This document shows, in pieces, positions 42,386 through 51,587 of a DNA stretch of 64,000 nucleotides. This DNA is from JADHUC01 sp964623055 (GTDB lineage: Bacteria; Planctomycetota; Planctomycetia; Pirellulales; Pirellulaceae). Within the stretch, counting starts at the first letter, position 1. Each line of letters begins with the position of its first letter. The position numbers and the translations under genes were made by a program. The notes beneath the pieces are model-generated. The model worked only from the letters and a program-made list of their open reading frames with translations, made no database searches and had not been told where the DNA came from. Location: contig CAZURK010000025.1 of the NCBI GenBank assembly GCA_964623055.1, positions 1-64,000 on the forward strand. The letters are read 5' to 3'.

Positions 42386-42881
42386 CGAGTGTGCTTTGCC
42401 GTTTCGAGTGCGTCGAGTACCGATGCGCGGAGGCTGCGTCAGACGCGGCGCGATTGAGCATCGAAGAGATAGGATGAGTTCCGAGATCAACGAATAGAAT
42501 CGCGACGCCTGCACCATCGTATTACCGACTACCTTATGGTCAGCCACCTCATTGTCAACCTGCGATTGGTGCCCAGCGAAGATATGACGCGAAGAATCGT
42601 ACCGTGAATGCCGCATCTGCGGCTTTGGCGACCTCTGACGGATAACCCGGACTATTCAAGCCCGACGCGCAAAGCGAGGGAAATCGTGGCGATTCCATCG
42701 CTTGCGCTTCAGGCTTCGATGCGCGGCGCTTTTGCAGTACAGACGCAAGCCTTTACTGTCACGCCTGTTCCGACGAAGACCGCGGAAACACTTGTCCTAT
42801 TTGTCGACCGTGTTTTATGATAGGGAGGGTACGCGGGGCGCAGAGGGGCTGCGTCTCGAATGCCACTGCGCGGGAAGCCAA

Positions 42882-44720
42882 GTGCCTAGTTCCACCTCTC
42901 CCATTGCTGACGACAGCTCCGTCGAAGCGCCGCCGGTCATCATCGAAACCTGCGGTAGCCCTGCTCCCCCCTCGTTGGGGGAGTATCGGCAGCGTGAAGT
43001 TGCTCGCCAACTGGGCGATCTGCCCGACGAACCAGACCCGCTGCGAACACGTCAAGACGCGGAGTTTCTGGTGTTCACGGCCCTTCCTGGAGGATTGGCC
43101 AGCGCCCTCATCCATCTGCTGCTTTTGATCAGTCTGGGCGTCTGCATGTTGGCCGGTTCCGAGTTCGGCGCGAAGACGATAAGCATCGAAGTCGTCGAGG
43201 CGGACGATGCGGATTTGCTCGAGGACGAAATCGTGACCGAACTTGCCATGGATATCGAGCCGCTGCCGGCGGAGGACTTCGCGGAACCAAAGGAGGCGTT
43301 GTGGGACAGCGAGGTGTTCGACCAGAAAGAGGACCTGATGTCGGTCGATGTGGACGATTTTCTGAAAACGGTCGCTCAGGAAGGCCTCGACAAAGGTGCG
43401 TTTGCGGCGGGAACGGGTCTCGGAGACGGATACGCGGACCATCAGCATCCAGGCGGCGGTCTGGCGTCGCGTGCCGCGCGTCGGCAGCAAGCTTTGGCTC
43501 ACGGTGCCACTGTTGAGAGTGAGAACGCTGTCGAGCTTGCACTCGAGTGGCTGGCCAAACATCAAAGGCAGGACGGTTCGTGGTGTTTCAACCACCGCAC
43601 AGGAGACCACAGTTGCGAGGCGTGCCGGTGCGGCAACACCAGCACACATCCCCAGGCATTGAACGGTGCGACGGCCATGGTTCTGTTGGCGTACCTGGGA
43701 GCCGGATACACGCATCTGGAGGACCAATACCAAGAACAGGTCGCCGGGGGATTACGTTACTTGATCGAGGCACAGAAGTCGGACGGCAGCCTGATGGACA
43801 TGACAGGGCGAATGTACAGTCACGGTCTGGCCACATTTGCTCTGTGCGAAGCGTTGGCAATGACGCGTTACGACTACCACAAGCCCGAAACCTTGCCCGG
43901 GCGCCCCGTCACAAGCGAAGTTGATCCCGACCACTTGGCTCAGGTCGCCGCCGGCGAGCCGGTTGCCGACGTCGAGGACCCCTTCGCCGCCGCCGCTCGC
44001 TTGGAAGAGATCGACGAGGCGTCAGCGGGTGACGTACCGCCGGTCCAGCTTGACGAGCTAACCCACGCCGCTCAGTTGGGGATCACCTTTATCGAGAAGG
44101 CTCAGCACACGCGCGGGGGCTGGCGGTACACGCCCGGCGAAGCGGGTGACACATCGGTCGTCGGATGGCAGATGATGGCGTTGAAAAGCGCTTACTTGGC
44201 CGGATTGGACGTCAATCCACGGACCGTCAAGAAAGCCGTGGGTTTCCTGGATTCCGTTAGCGACGATCGCGTGGGATCAAGTTACGGCTACACGAGCGGC
44301 AACAAACGGCGTAACGTGGACCTTCGGCGTCCGGTCACTGCTACCACGCCGATCGGTCTGCTGTGTCGCATGTACACGGGCTGGGATCACAGCAAGAGAG
44401 GACTTGCGGTGGGCGTCGCGCGACTAGAGAAGTCTGCCAAGCCGGGCAAAGGTATGTACTTCTACTACTACGCCACACAAGTGATGCATCACTACGAAGG
44501 ACCCGCGTGGGAGAGTTGGAACGCCTGGATGCGCGACTACCTGGTGAGAACCCAAAATCGGAAGGGATCGGAAGCTGGTAGTTGGTTTTTCACCGGCCCT
44601 CACGACAATGCCGGGCGTCTGTACTGCACCGCGATGGCTACTATGACGCTGGAGGTGTACTACCGCTACTCGCCCATCTACGGCAGCGGAGCGGTTGCAA
44701 AGGGAACGGGTTTCGAGTAG
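42882..44720 (+). CDS. Squalene-cyclase/prenyltransferase-repeat (terpenoid cyclase-like) membrane protein
   Basis: The GTG at 42882 gives 612 residues starting PSSTSPIADDSSVEAPPVII; the exact start is uncertain, with an earlier open frame back to 42702. One hydrophobic anchor (LPGGLASALIHLLLLISLGV, about residues 78-105) precedes an acidic linker. The rest is alpha-toroid repeats: ALEWLAKHQRQDGSWCFNHR, GLRYLIEAQKSDGSLMDMTG and TFIEKAQHTRGGWRYTPGEA. The DxDD of true squalene-hopene cyclase is not seen. Planctomycetes have many such proteins of unknown role. Confidence 0.78.
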   Translation: MPSSTSPIADDSSVEAPPVIIETCGSPAPPSLGEYRQREVARQLGDLPDEPDPLRTRQDAEFLVFTALPGGLASALIHLLLLISLGVCMLAGSEFGAKTISIEVVEADDADLLEDEIVTELAMDIEPLPAEDFAEPKEALWDSEVFDQKEDLMSVDVDDFLKTVAQEGLDKGAFAAGTGLGDGYADHQHPGGGLASRAARRQQALAHGATVESENAVELALEWLAKHQRQDGSWCFNHRTGDHSCEACRCGNTSTHPQALNGATAMVLLAYLGAGYTHLEDQYQEQVAGGLRYLIEAQKSDGSLMDMTGRMYSHGLATFALCEALAMTRYDYHKPETLPGRPVTSEVDPDHLAQVAAGEPVADVEDPFAAAARLEEIDEASAGDVPPVQLDELTHAAQLGITFIEKAQHTRGGWRYTPGEAGDTSVVGWQMMALKSAYLAGLDVNPRTVKKAVGFLDSVSDDRVGSSYGYTSGNKRRNVDLRRPVTATTPIGLLCRMYTGWDHSKRGLAVGVARLEKSAKPGKGMYFYYYATQVMHHYEGPAWESWNAWMRDYLVRTQNRKGSEAGSWFFTGPHDNAGRLYCTAMATMTLEVYYRYSPIYGSGAVAKGTGFE

Positions 44721-44769
44721 TCAGTCAGACAGCGCATGATTCCCGCCGCGTCTTCCGCGAAAGCGAGAG

Positions 44770-44796
44770 GACCGCCTGAAGGCGGTACTGCGAACC
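44770..44796. repeat. Half REP-like element, ACCGCCTGAAGGCGGTACT
   Basis: GACCGCCTGAAGGCGGTACT then GCGAACC resembles the right arm of the element at 40974-40995, with a similar upstream phrase (GTCTTCCGCG ... GCGAGAG). It is intergenic, between the cyclase-like gene and the next membrane protein. Confidence 0.6.
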
Positions 44797-44821
44797 ATCC
44801 TTCGTACGGCAACCAACAACG

Positions 44822-45841
44822 ATGTCCCAAAATCACGCGCCGTCAGCTCTGTTCGCCATCGGATGGTTGTTCCTGCTGCACGGGCTGGCGGACGTTATGG
44901 TGGGCATCTACAGATGCCACGACGTCGATCGCGATCTGACAGATGTATTGGCGGCCTCGCTTACGCGCAGCCAGTTGTGTCTCCTGGCGATTTGGCTGGC
45001 AGCCGGCTCGGAGCGGTTGTCCTGGCGGATCTGCGGATTGATCGCCGGCGGTTGCTTCGTCTTCATTGTGTTTTCTCGGTTTGTTTTTCCGGGAGCCGAG
45101 GACATATGGCGGAACGTGTATTGGTACGACGAAGAATGGGTGTACTACTTCCGGCTGTCCGGGCCGGGCGATGTGCTGATCAAAGCACCGATCTTGATTG
45201 GGGGGGTTGTTGGTCCGTTGTTGATCTGGCGCGGATGGCGAGCGATCCGTTCTGTCCGAAAATCTGGGCTGCCCCGAGTGAAACTGGCACGTTGGATCCA
45301 GTTCCAGTTCCGCATGCAAGATGTTTTCGTTTGGATCGTAACGCTGTCGGTTGCTCTGGCCGCCACTTACCGTACGGCACCCTATCCGGGTTGGTACGGC
45401 GACTTGATCGGCCGTTGGCGAGAGGTCTCTCGCTTGGCGAACCCGCCCGATGTCTATTGTGCTGTCAGCGCTGCCCTTTACGTTCTGGTCGCCTGTGTTT
45501 CGCTTTGGTCCGTCTATTCAAGGATGTCGTTGAGGTTCCGAATCCCGATTGCGATCGCACTTGTGCTCGCGCCCGCCCTTGGATTCGAGGCCTGGCTTCG
45601 TCATGTCACTGTGCAGGCGACCTCGCAACCGCTTCCGGAAGTCTGGAGCCACGCTTCGCCCGAGACTCTGATCAGTCTTGTGGCGGCGACGGTCATGGTG
45701 GGCTCCCTATTGCTGGTGAGACTGTACGGAATGGTGACAGTCCGCCGCCGCCGCAGGACCACAGTGGCGTTTGGCGAGGATTTCCCTCGCAACGATGGAA
45801 GCGAGAAAAAACGTGGATCTGCCCCGGAAGACGATTCGTGA
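44822..45841 (+). CDS. Hypothetical multi-pass membrane protein
   Basis: The 339-residue protein has about seven to eight hydrophobic segments, such as LFAIGWLFLLHGLADVMVGI, CGLIAGGCFVFIVFSRFVF, APILIGGVVGPLLIWRGW, MQDVFVWIVTLSVALAATY, IPIAIALVLAPALGFEAWL and LISLVAATVMVGSLLLVRLY. The end is charged (RRRRRTTVAFGEDF). The WIVTLSVALA region recalls signal-like planctomycete membrane proteins. No family was recognised. Confidence 0.6.
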   Translation: MSQNHAPSALFAIGWLFLLHGLADVMVGIYRCHDVDRDLTDVLAASLTRSQLCLLAIWLAAGSERLSWRICGLIAGGCFVFIVFSRFVFPGAEDIWRNVYWYDEEWVYYFRLSGPGDVLIKAPILIGGVVGPLLIWRGWRAIRSVRKSGLPRVKLARWIQFQFRMQDVFVWIVTLSVALAATYRTAPYPGWYGDLIGRWREVSRLANPPDVYCAVSAALYVLVACVSLWSVYSRMSLRFRIPIAIALVLAPALGFEAWLRHVTVQATSQPLPEVWSHASPETLISLVAATVMVGSLLLVRLYGMVTVRRRRRTTVAFGEDFPRNDGSEKKRGSAPEDDS

Positions 45842-45913
45842 TTGGCGTGCAGAGAGGGTACAATCCTCGGATGTCACCGCACGCCAGAGCGCGGTGAACG
45901 CAGGACTCGTTTA

Positions 45914-46057
45914 GCCGCAAGCTGCTGAAGAGGTCGCCATTGCGACGAAAGGTAGGTCCTGCTTGCCGAGCGGGACCTTCAATTCCGAGCCATGTCACCA
46001 CCTGCAGGTCCCGCTCGGCAAGCGGGACCTACTATCTCGGCAACCTGCTCCGGCTTG
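45914..46057. repeat. Composite REP/BIME-like element, copy 1
   Basis: It contains GGTAGGTCCTGCTTGCCGAG plus CGGGACCTTC (45951-45980) and GCAGGTCCCGCTCGGCAAGC plus GGGACCTACTAT (46004-46035), near-complementary to each other. Flanks GCCGCAAGCTGCTGAAGA and ACCTGCTCCGGCTTGCGG are similarly related and match the outer parts of the copy at 59283-59449. It lies between the membrane protein gene and the URO-D gene at 46113. Confidence 0.75.
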
Positions 46058-46112
46058 CGGTTGAACGGCGGATCAACGAAACATGTATGGAGTTCTCGCC
46101 GTGTCACTTTCG

Positions 46113-47162
46113 ATGACCCCTCGCGAACGCTGGTTGGCGCTGCTGGACGGCAAGCCGGTGGACCGCATACCGACCGACTATCAGGCGACTGACGAGGTGA
46201 CCGTACGCTTGGTGCAGGAGCTTGAGTGCGCGAACGAAGATGAACTATGGCGCAAGCTGAATATCGATGCACGGAAGTACGTCGAATCGCAGTGGAAACC
46301 GGCTCATCATCCCGATGACCCCGAAGCGGACATGTGGGGCGTTCGTTATCAATCGGTCGACTATGGGACGGGTGCCTACGAGGAGCCATCGCACCATCCG
46401 CTTGGCGCGGCCCAAGACGTTGCCGACGTCCATGCCCATCGCTGGCCGGACCCGGACGATTCCGATTACGACGTGATCACGCGCACGCTGGACGAAGACG
46501 ACGGGTACCGCCCGATCCACTCGTGCGTCTACGAACCGTTCCTGCTGTACTGTTACATGCGAGGGTTGGAACTCGCTTACGAGGATTTGGCCGTACGCCC
46601 GGAACTGGCCGATGCCATCTTGGGTCACATCTTCGATTACTATTACGAGCACCAACGCCGCTGCTTCGAAGCGGGCGGCGGGCGAATCGACCTGACTTGG
46701 GTGGCCGAAGACCTGGGCTCGCAGACAGGTCCGCTGATGGGCCTGGAGATGTACCGGCGGTTCTTCCTGCCAAATCAGACCAAGATGGCCGACCTGGCCC
46801 GGTCGTTCGGGATCCACGTAATGTACCACACCGACGGCGCCGCCCGGTTGTTCCTGCCTGATCTGATCGACCGAGTAGGCATCGAAATCCTGAACCCGAT
46901 CCAATGGCGCTGTCCGGGAATGGAGCGAGAGGACTTGGTCGCCGATTTCGGCGATAACATCATCTTCCACGGCTCCATCGACAACCAGCACACGTTGCCC
47001 TTCGGCACCGTGGACGACGTGGTCGCCGAGGTGCGGGAAAGCGTCGAGATTTATCGGGATGCTCGCTGGATCTGCAATCCTTGCCACAACATACAACCCG
47101 TTACGCCGACAGACAACATTGTGGCCATGTACGAGACAATCTACGAACTAGGTAAACGATGA
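46113..47162 (+). CDS. URO-D family methyltransferase-like protein (third copy)
   Basis: The ATG at 46113 (MTPRERWLALLDGKPVDRIP) gives 349 residues and matches the usual family start; an in-frame GTG 12 bases upstream is an alternative. It resembles the protein at 3810: MYHTDGAARLFLPDLIDRVG and CNPCHNIQPVTPTDNIVAMY align with HSDGAIFPLI and SVHNIQANVPPENVIAMYD. The late CxxCH differs. It is followed after 15 bases by a DUF4091 gene. Some related proteins are corrinoid methyltransferases; no corrinoid gene lies adjacent here. Confidence 0.82.
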   Translation: MTPRERWLALLDGKPVDRIPTDYQATDEVTVRLVQELECANEDELWRKLNIDARKYVESQWKPAHHPDDPEADMWGVRYQSVDYGTGAYEEPSHHPLGAAQDVADVHAHRWPDPDDSDYDVITRTLDEDDGYRPIHSCVYEPFLLYCYMRGLELAYEDLAVRPELADAILGHIFDYYYEHQRRCFEAGGGRIDLTWVAEDLGSQTGPLMGLEMYRRFFLPNQTKMADLARSFGIHVMYHTDGAARLFLPDLIDRVGIEILNPIQWRCPGMEREDLVADFGDNIIFHGSIDNQHTLPFGTVDDVVAEVRESVEIYRDARWICNPCHNIQPVTPTDNIVAMYETIYELGKR

Positions 47163-47177
47163 AACGGGAGACACGAG

Positions 47178-48872
47178 ATGAAAGGCTTGGCTTACGTGCT
47201 GTTCACAGTCGCCCTTGCCGCCGCAGCCACCCAGCGTGCTGCGGCCGGGTGGAAGGTCTGGACCGTGACCGAAACGCGACGCGTGTTGCGCGAAGACGCC
47301 GCCGAAGAAGCTGTGGACGTTGGGCTGGCCGCCGCGCGCGGCGAATGGGAGAGTTTTCAAATCCTCATGCGTAGCGATCAGCCAGTCCGAGGAATCAACA
47401 TTGCCCCCAGGGATCTGTCGGGTCCTGACGGAGCCGCGATATCTGCGTCGACGGCCCGACTGTACCGGCAGCACCAGTTTCACCTCACGATTCCGACTTG
47501 CCGTAACGATGCCTTTCGGCCCGGATGGTACCCTGACGCACTGATTCCGTTCAAACATCCTGCAACGCGCCAGCCACTATCGGGCGGACGGTTCACTGCT
47601 GTGCCGTTCGAATTGCCGGCCGACAAGACGCACGGTTTCTGGGTGGATTTGTTCGTGCCGACCGAGGCTAAACCGGGCGAATATCGCGGAACGTATCGAG
47701 TTGCCGGCGCAGACGGCGAGGTGGTCGAGATTCCGGTCCTTTTAAAGGTCTGGGACTTCGCCTTGCCGCGCGTCTCGACGCTGCAGACGGCCCTTGGTTC
47801 GCCGGCTGACCGCATGCGGTCGTACTACGCGCAGCGGGCCAGGAATGGAAAGGAACCGGAACCCGATGATTGGGCGGCCGTCGACGAGCAATGTGCCGAA
47901 ATGCTCAGCCGCCACCGCATCAACGCCACGCCGCCGCCGGGAAGCCTTGTTCCGGTCGCACAGCCCGACGGCAGCTTCCGCATACCGGATGAGCAAATCG
48001 ACGCGTTCCGCCAGTTCGTTGATCGGTTCCATGTCAATGCGTTCCGAACGCCTCATCCTCGAAGTGCCGTGAATGACCCGATCGAACAGCGTGAGCGACT
48101 GCACGCGTGGCTGAAGAGCTGGGACCGAGCGGCCGAGCAGTTGGATCGTCCGGATGTTGTCTTCTACACCTACCTGAAAGACGAGCCGAATGAAGAGGAA
48201 GCCTACCACTATGTACAGAAATGGGGACGCGCCATCCGCGAGGCAAAGTCTGTGGTCAAGGTGATGGTAGTAGAGCAGACTTGGACTCAGAACGAAGCCT
48301 GGGGCGATCTGTATGGAGCAATCGACATCTGGTGTCCGCTGTTCCCGCTGTTCAAGGCGGAGAGCGCGGCCAAACGTCAAGCTCTGGGCGAAACGATCTG
48401 GACGTACACGGCGTTGTGTCAGCGGGACAAGACGCCATGGTGGCACACGGACTTCCCGTTGTTGAACTACCGTGTGCCAACCTGGATCGCGTGGCGTTAT
48501 CGCATGCGAGGATTGCTGTATTGGGGCGGAATGTCTTACTGGCGTGGTGTCGAGGATCCCTGGACCGAACCCGGCACCTTGGACCGACGGGACCGCAACC
48601 CCAAGCTCATGTACAACGGTGAAGGCAGCCTCGTGTATCCGGGTCGTGCCGTGGGCTACGATGGTATCGTCCCCAGCCTGCGAGTGAAGGCCCTGCGCGA
48701 CGCCATCGAAGATTACGAATACCTTGCCATCCTCCAACGGCTTGGTCGCGCGGAAGAAGCAGAGGAGCTAATCAAACCGCTGGCCGAATCGTGGTTCCAA
48801 TGGGAGACGAATCCAAAAGCGTATGAGAAGGCGCGGGAAAGACTGGCCGAGATCATCGTGACCACCCGCTAG
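47178..48872 (+). CDS. Secreted DUF4091 (GH123-like) protein
   Basis: The 564-residue protein has a short signal peptide (GLAYVLFTVALAAAATQRAA). The mid-region includes an NTPs-like beta domain (GFWVDLFVPTEAKPGEYRGT), then VFYTYLKDEPNEEEAYHYVQ with the acidic DE pair proposed as catalytic in GH123-type enzymes, and the C-terminal DUF4091 segment MRGLLYWGGMSYWRG ... LRVKALRDAIEDYEYLAIL. It is 15 bases after a URO-D family gene and probably co-transcribed with it. It is likely a secreted glycosidase or related enzyme. Confidence 0.82.
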   Translation: MKGLAYVLFTVALAAAATQRAAAGWKVWTVTETRRVLREDAAEEAVDVGLAAARGEWESFQILMRSDQPVRGINIAPRDLSGPDGAAISASTARLYRQHQFHLTIPTCRNDAFRPGWYPDALIPFKHPATRQPLSGGRFTAVPFELPADKTHGFWVDLFVPTEAKPGEYRGTYRVAGADGEVVEIPVLLKVWDFALPRVSTLQTALGSPADRMRSYYAQRARNGKEPEPDDWAAVDEQCAEMLSRHRINATPPPGSLVPVAQPDGSFRIPDEQIDAFRQFVDRFHVNAFRTPHPRSAVNDPIEQRERLHAWLKSWDRAAEQLDRPDVVFYTYLKDEPNEEEAYHYVQKWGRAIREAKSVVKVMVVEQTWTQNEAWGDLYGAIDIWCPLFPLFKAESAAKRQALGETIWTYTALCQRDKTPWWHTDFPLLNYRVPTWIAWRYRMRGLLYWGGMSYWRGVEDPWTEPGTLDRRDRNPKLMYNGEGSLVYPGRAVGYDGIVPSLRVKALRDAIEDYEYLAILQRLGRAEEAEELIKPLAESWFQWETNPKAYEKARERLAEIIVTTR

Positions 48873-48893
48873 TACCTGCCAGTAGGATAGGCA

Positions 48894-49280
48894 TTATGCG
48901 CCGCTGCCGCTTCCATCGTTCAGGGCGCGGTGCACGAGACTCAACAACTCGTTCGGATCGCTTGGTTTGTCAATGAAACCGAGAACCTGATTGGCCAATT
49001 CACGTACGCGTGCATCGTCGTCTCCGGACCCTGTCACGACGATGATCGGCAGAGACCAACCTCTTGAAGCCACCTCTCGCACAAGTTCCAAACCGTTCAT
49101 TTCCGGCATGACGAAGTCAAGCAACAGGCAGCCGGCGCGGGAAGGGTCATGACTCTGCAAGAACGTCTTGGCGCTTGCGTACGTCTCGACGCGTAGTCCT
49201 TCCGATTCCAACAGCCACTTGGTCGCCCGAAGAACACCTTCGTCGTCGTCGACGACGAAAACCGTGGAATGTGGCTGCAT
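48894..49280 (-). CDS. Stand-alone response regulator receiver domain (CheY/FixJ-like)
   Basis: The 128-residue protein is a single receiver: VFVVDDDEGVLRATKWLLES (acidic pocket), CLLLDFVMPEMNGLELVREV (phosphoacceptor Asp), IIVVTGSGDD (Thr switch) and GFIDKPSDPNELL (Lys). All key residues are present, with no output domain, so it acts by protein-protein contact or as a phosphate relay. FixJ-type VVDDDEGV text is clear. It is encoded 4 kb before the 2020-residue hybrid kinase, in the opposite direction. Confidence 0.88.
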   Translation of the reverse strand: MQPHSTVFVVDDDEGVLRATKWLLESEGLRVETYASAKTFLQSHDPSRAGCLLLDFVMPEMNGLELVREVASRGWSLPIIVVTGSGDDDARVRELANQVLGFIDKPSDPNELLSLVHRALNDGSGSGA

Positions 49281-49494
49281 TCCGTACCTCTCACTTCTCG
49301 AAAGGCGTTGCCAAACAGTTGGATACCAGTTCGGTTGGGTTAGGTGTTGCCGAGAACCGGGTGTGGTCTCTTGGTGAGATCAGGTGTTCAGGTGCATGCT
49401 TGTACAGTCGCGATCCTACAAAGTGCAAGGGGGATCGTCAACCTCCCTCACAGACGGAACACGCTTGGTGCATGGCCATGAGGTCGGCCGAGGG

Positions 49495-50151
49495 TCATTT
49501 GCAGCGCTGGTATGTGCCCACCAGCTCCCCCTGGGCCAACACGTGGCCGTCCATCGCAGCCAGCAACGTATTCTTGTTAATGCCTGGTTTCGCATCCAGT
49601 TCGCAGTCCAGGGCGTACAGCTTGAAGTGATAGTGGTGGATGCCGTGCCCTGGCGGCGGAGCTGGGCCGCGGTAGCCGATTGTCCGACCGGTGGGCCACG
49701 AGTTCTGGCCTTGAAACGCTTGGATTGGGGCGTCCAACTGCGGCGCATCGCACGGTATGCCTTCCGGCAGTCCCCTAGCGGTCGGAGCGATTTTGTAGAT
49801 GACCCAGTGAACCCACGGTTCGGCGGTGGGCGCGTCCGGGTCGTCGCAGATAAGCGCGAGTTCCTTGGCTTCTTCCGGGATGTCCTCCCATGCCAACGGT
49901 GGTGAGACGTCCTCGCCATCGCCGGTGTACTTCTGGGGAATCACATCGCCTTCGGCGAATGCCGTACTGCGAATTGTCATGCTCATTATCGCGTCTCCCG
50001 TAAGAGCAGTGGCCGGTTGGCAGCAAGCAGACGACCGCGTGTGCCCCCGGTACAAATCGATGGGCGTACCGCAGTCGCACCGAATGCCGCGACCGAATCG
50101 AAAGAGAGTAACGTCATATCCCTTGCCGCAGTGCGGGCAGGCAATTGCCAT
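49495..50151 (-). CDS. PEBP/YbhB family protein with possible N-terminal zinc ribbon
   Basis: The 218-residue frame begins with a zinc-ribbon-like segment (ACPHCGKGYD ... GIRCDCGTPIDLYRGH) and continues into a complete PEBP domain: SPPLAWEDIPEEAKELALIC, DDPDAPTAEPWVHWVIYKIA and HHYHFKLYALDCELD. PEBP proteins bind phosphate-containing ligands. An internal ATG at 49986 (MSMTIRSTAFAEGDVIPQKY) has GGGAGA at good spacing, so the PEBP may be made alone and the ribbon a separate short part. I keep the fused frame because nothing interrupts it. Confidence 0.7.
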   Translation of the reverse strand: MAIACPHCGKGYDVTLFRFGRGIRCDCGTPIDLYRGHTRSSACCQPATALTGDAIMSMTIRSTAFAEGDVIPQKYTGDGEDVSPPLAWEDIPEEAKELALICDDPDAPTAEPWVHWVIYKIAPTARGLPEGIPCDAPQLDAPIQAFQGQNSWPTGRTIGYRGPAPPPGHGIHHYHFKLYALDCELDAKPGINKNTLLAAMDGHVLAQGELVGTYQRCK

Positions 50152-50240
50152 GGGAAGTACCGTCGGGCGGGAACTGGGAAATCACTGCCGACACATTACA
50201 ATGTACGCCTTTCCGAGCAACCGGTCGATAGTCGTCGCCA

Positions 50241-51428
50241 ATGCACGTCAACCGATTCTCCGACGAGTGCTTTGTCAGCGTGCTGACTCCTGCAGGACGC
50301 AGCGCCGTGGCCACGGTTTCGGTCGTCGGCGGCCGTGCGATGACGCACGTCTCGGACCTGTTTCGCCCCGCAACCGGAGATCACCTTCAACCGTCTCCGA
50401 TCGGCCGGATCGTGTTCGGGCGTTGGGACGTGGGCGACCGAGAGGGCGAAGAACTTGTCGTGTGTTGCCACAGCCGCGATGTGGTCGACGTGCACTGTCA
50501 CGGTGGACGAACCGCGGCGCGTCGAATCGTCGATTCGCTGGTTGCGGCCGGCTGCCGTGAAATCCAATGGCAGAGGATGGCCGCGTTGTGCCACCAGACT
50601 CCCATCGGGGCGGAAGCTCGCATCGGGCTAGCTGCAGCTCGCACTGCACGTACGGCCGCGATTCTGTTGGCTCAATACCGCGGCGCGCTCGAAGCGGAAC
50701 TGACGGACATCGCGGCGTTGTTGGAGAGAGACGAAATCGGCACCGCGAACGATCGGCTCAAACAACTCGACCGCTATGGCGACTTTGGCAAACACCTGAC
50801 GGACTCATGGCGCGTGGTCCTGACGGGGCACGCCAATGTCGGCAAGAGCAGCCTGATCAATGCCATCTTGGGGTACGAACGGTCGATTGTGTTCGAGCAA
50901 CCCGGCACGACTCGCGACGTAGTCACCGCAACAACTGCCATCGACGGTTGGCCCGTCGAGTTTGCGGACACGGCCGGCCTGCGCGAAGGCGGCGACGCGG
51001 TCGAATCTTCCGGGGTAGCGCTGGCGCGCGAGCGATTGGCCACCGCGGATGTAGTAGTGGTTGTCTTCGATAACACGGAGCCTTGGACTGCCGAATCAGT
51101 ATCGCTGGCCAATACTTGGCCCGAGGCACTGGTGGTCCACAACAAGTGCGATCTCGTTCCGAAACCGACCGGCGATCGGCCTGCAGGTTTGTATACAAGT
51201 GCAGTAACCGGTCAAGGGATTGTGGAGCTAGTCAGAACGTTGGGTTCAGCGATCGTACCGGACCCGCCAGGGGCTGACGCCGCCGTCCCTTTCACCAACC
51301 GGCAGACCGGCGCGATCCAGTGCGCACTTCATTCTCTGAGCATTGGACGGCCGGACGAGGCAGCGTCGACGATCACACGCCTTCTTGAAACCCAGCCCGT
51401 AAATGCTTTGCCGACCCGCAACCCGTGA
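50241..51428 (+). CDS. MnmE/TrmE-like GTPase lacking the C-terminal CIGK motif
   Basis: The 395-residue protein has a MnmE-like N-domain (SVLTPAGRSAVATVSVVGGR) and a full GTPase: G1 VVLTGHANVGKSSLINAI, TTRD, DTAG in PVEFADTAGLREGGDAVESS, NKCD in LVVHNKCDLV, and SA in YTSAVTG. MnmE (about 455 aa) normally ends in a helical domain with FCIGK, whose Cys activates tRNA wobble uridine. Here it ends RLLETQPVNALPTRNP with no such Cys. This could be a paralogue with a different role. No mnmG or rnpA is nearby. Confidence 0.82.
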   Translation: MHVNRFSDECFVSVLTPAGRSAVATVSVVGGRAMTHVSDLFRPATGDHLQPSPIGRIVFGRWDVGDREGEELVVCCHSRDVVDVHCHGGRTAARRIVDSLVAAGCREIQWQRMAALCHQTPIGAEARIGLAAARTARTAAILLAQYRGALEAELTDIAALLERDEIGTANDRLKQLDRYGDFGKHLTDSWRVVLTGHANVGKSSLINAILGYERSIVFEQPGTTRDVVTATTAIDGWPVEFADTAGLREGGDAVESSGVALARERLATADVVVVVFDNTEPWTAESVSLANTWPEALVVHNKCDLVPKPTGDRPAGLYTSAVTGQGIVELVRTLGSAIVPDPPGADAAVPFTNRQTGAIQCALHSLSIGRPDEAASTITRLLETQPVNALPTRNP

Positions 51429-51587
51429 GCTACAGTTCCCGTGGTTGGCAGGCGTCCTGCAAGCCGGGAATCTGCGCATCCTTTGGCGGATTTCCGCTGT
51501 CTCAGTGGTTCGTATCCCCGTTAATCTAGCTGCGTATCGGCCGACGGATGCAAAAGACGGTACGCCGCGATGTGAAATGTTGAATCC

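Noticed and set aside
42702..42881. N-terminal extension of the cyclase-like protein
   Set aside because: Arg-rich, low-complexity text without matching family features; start uncertain, so the GTG at 42882 was used.
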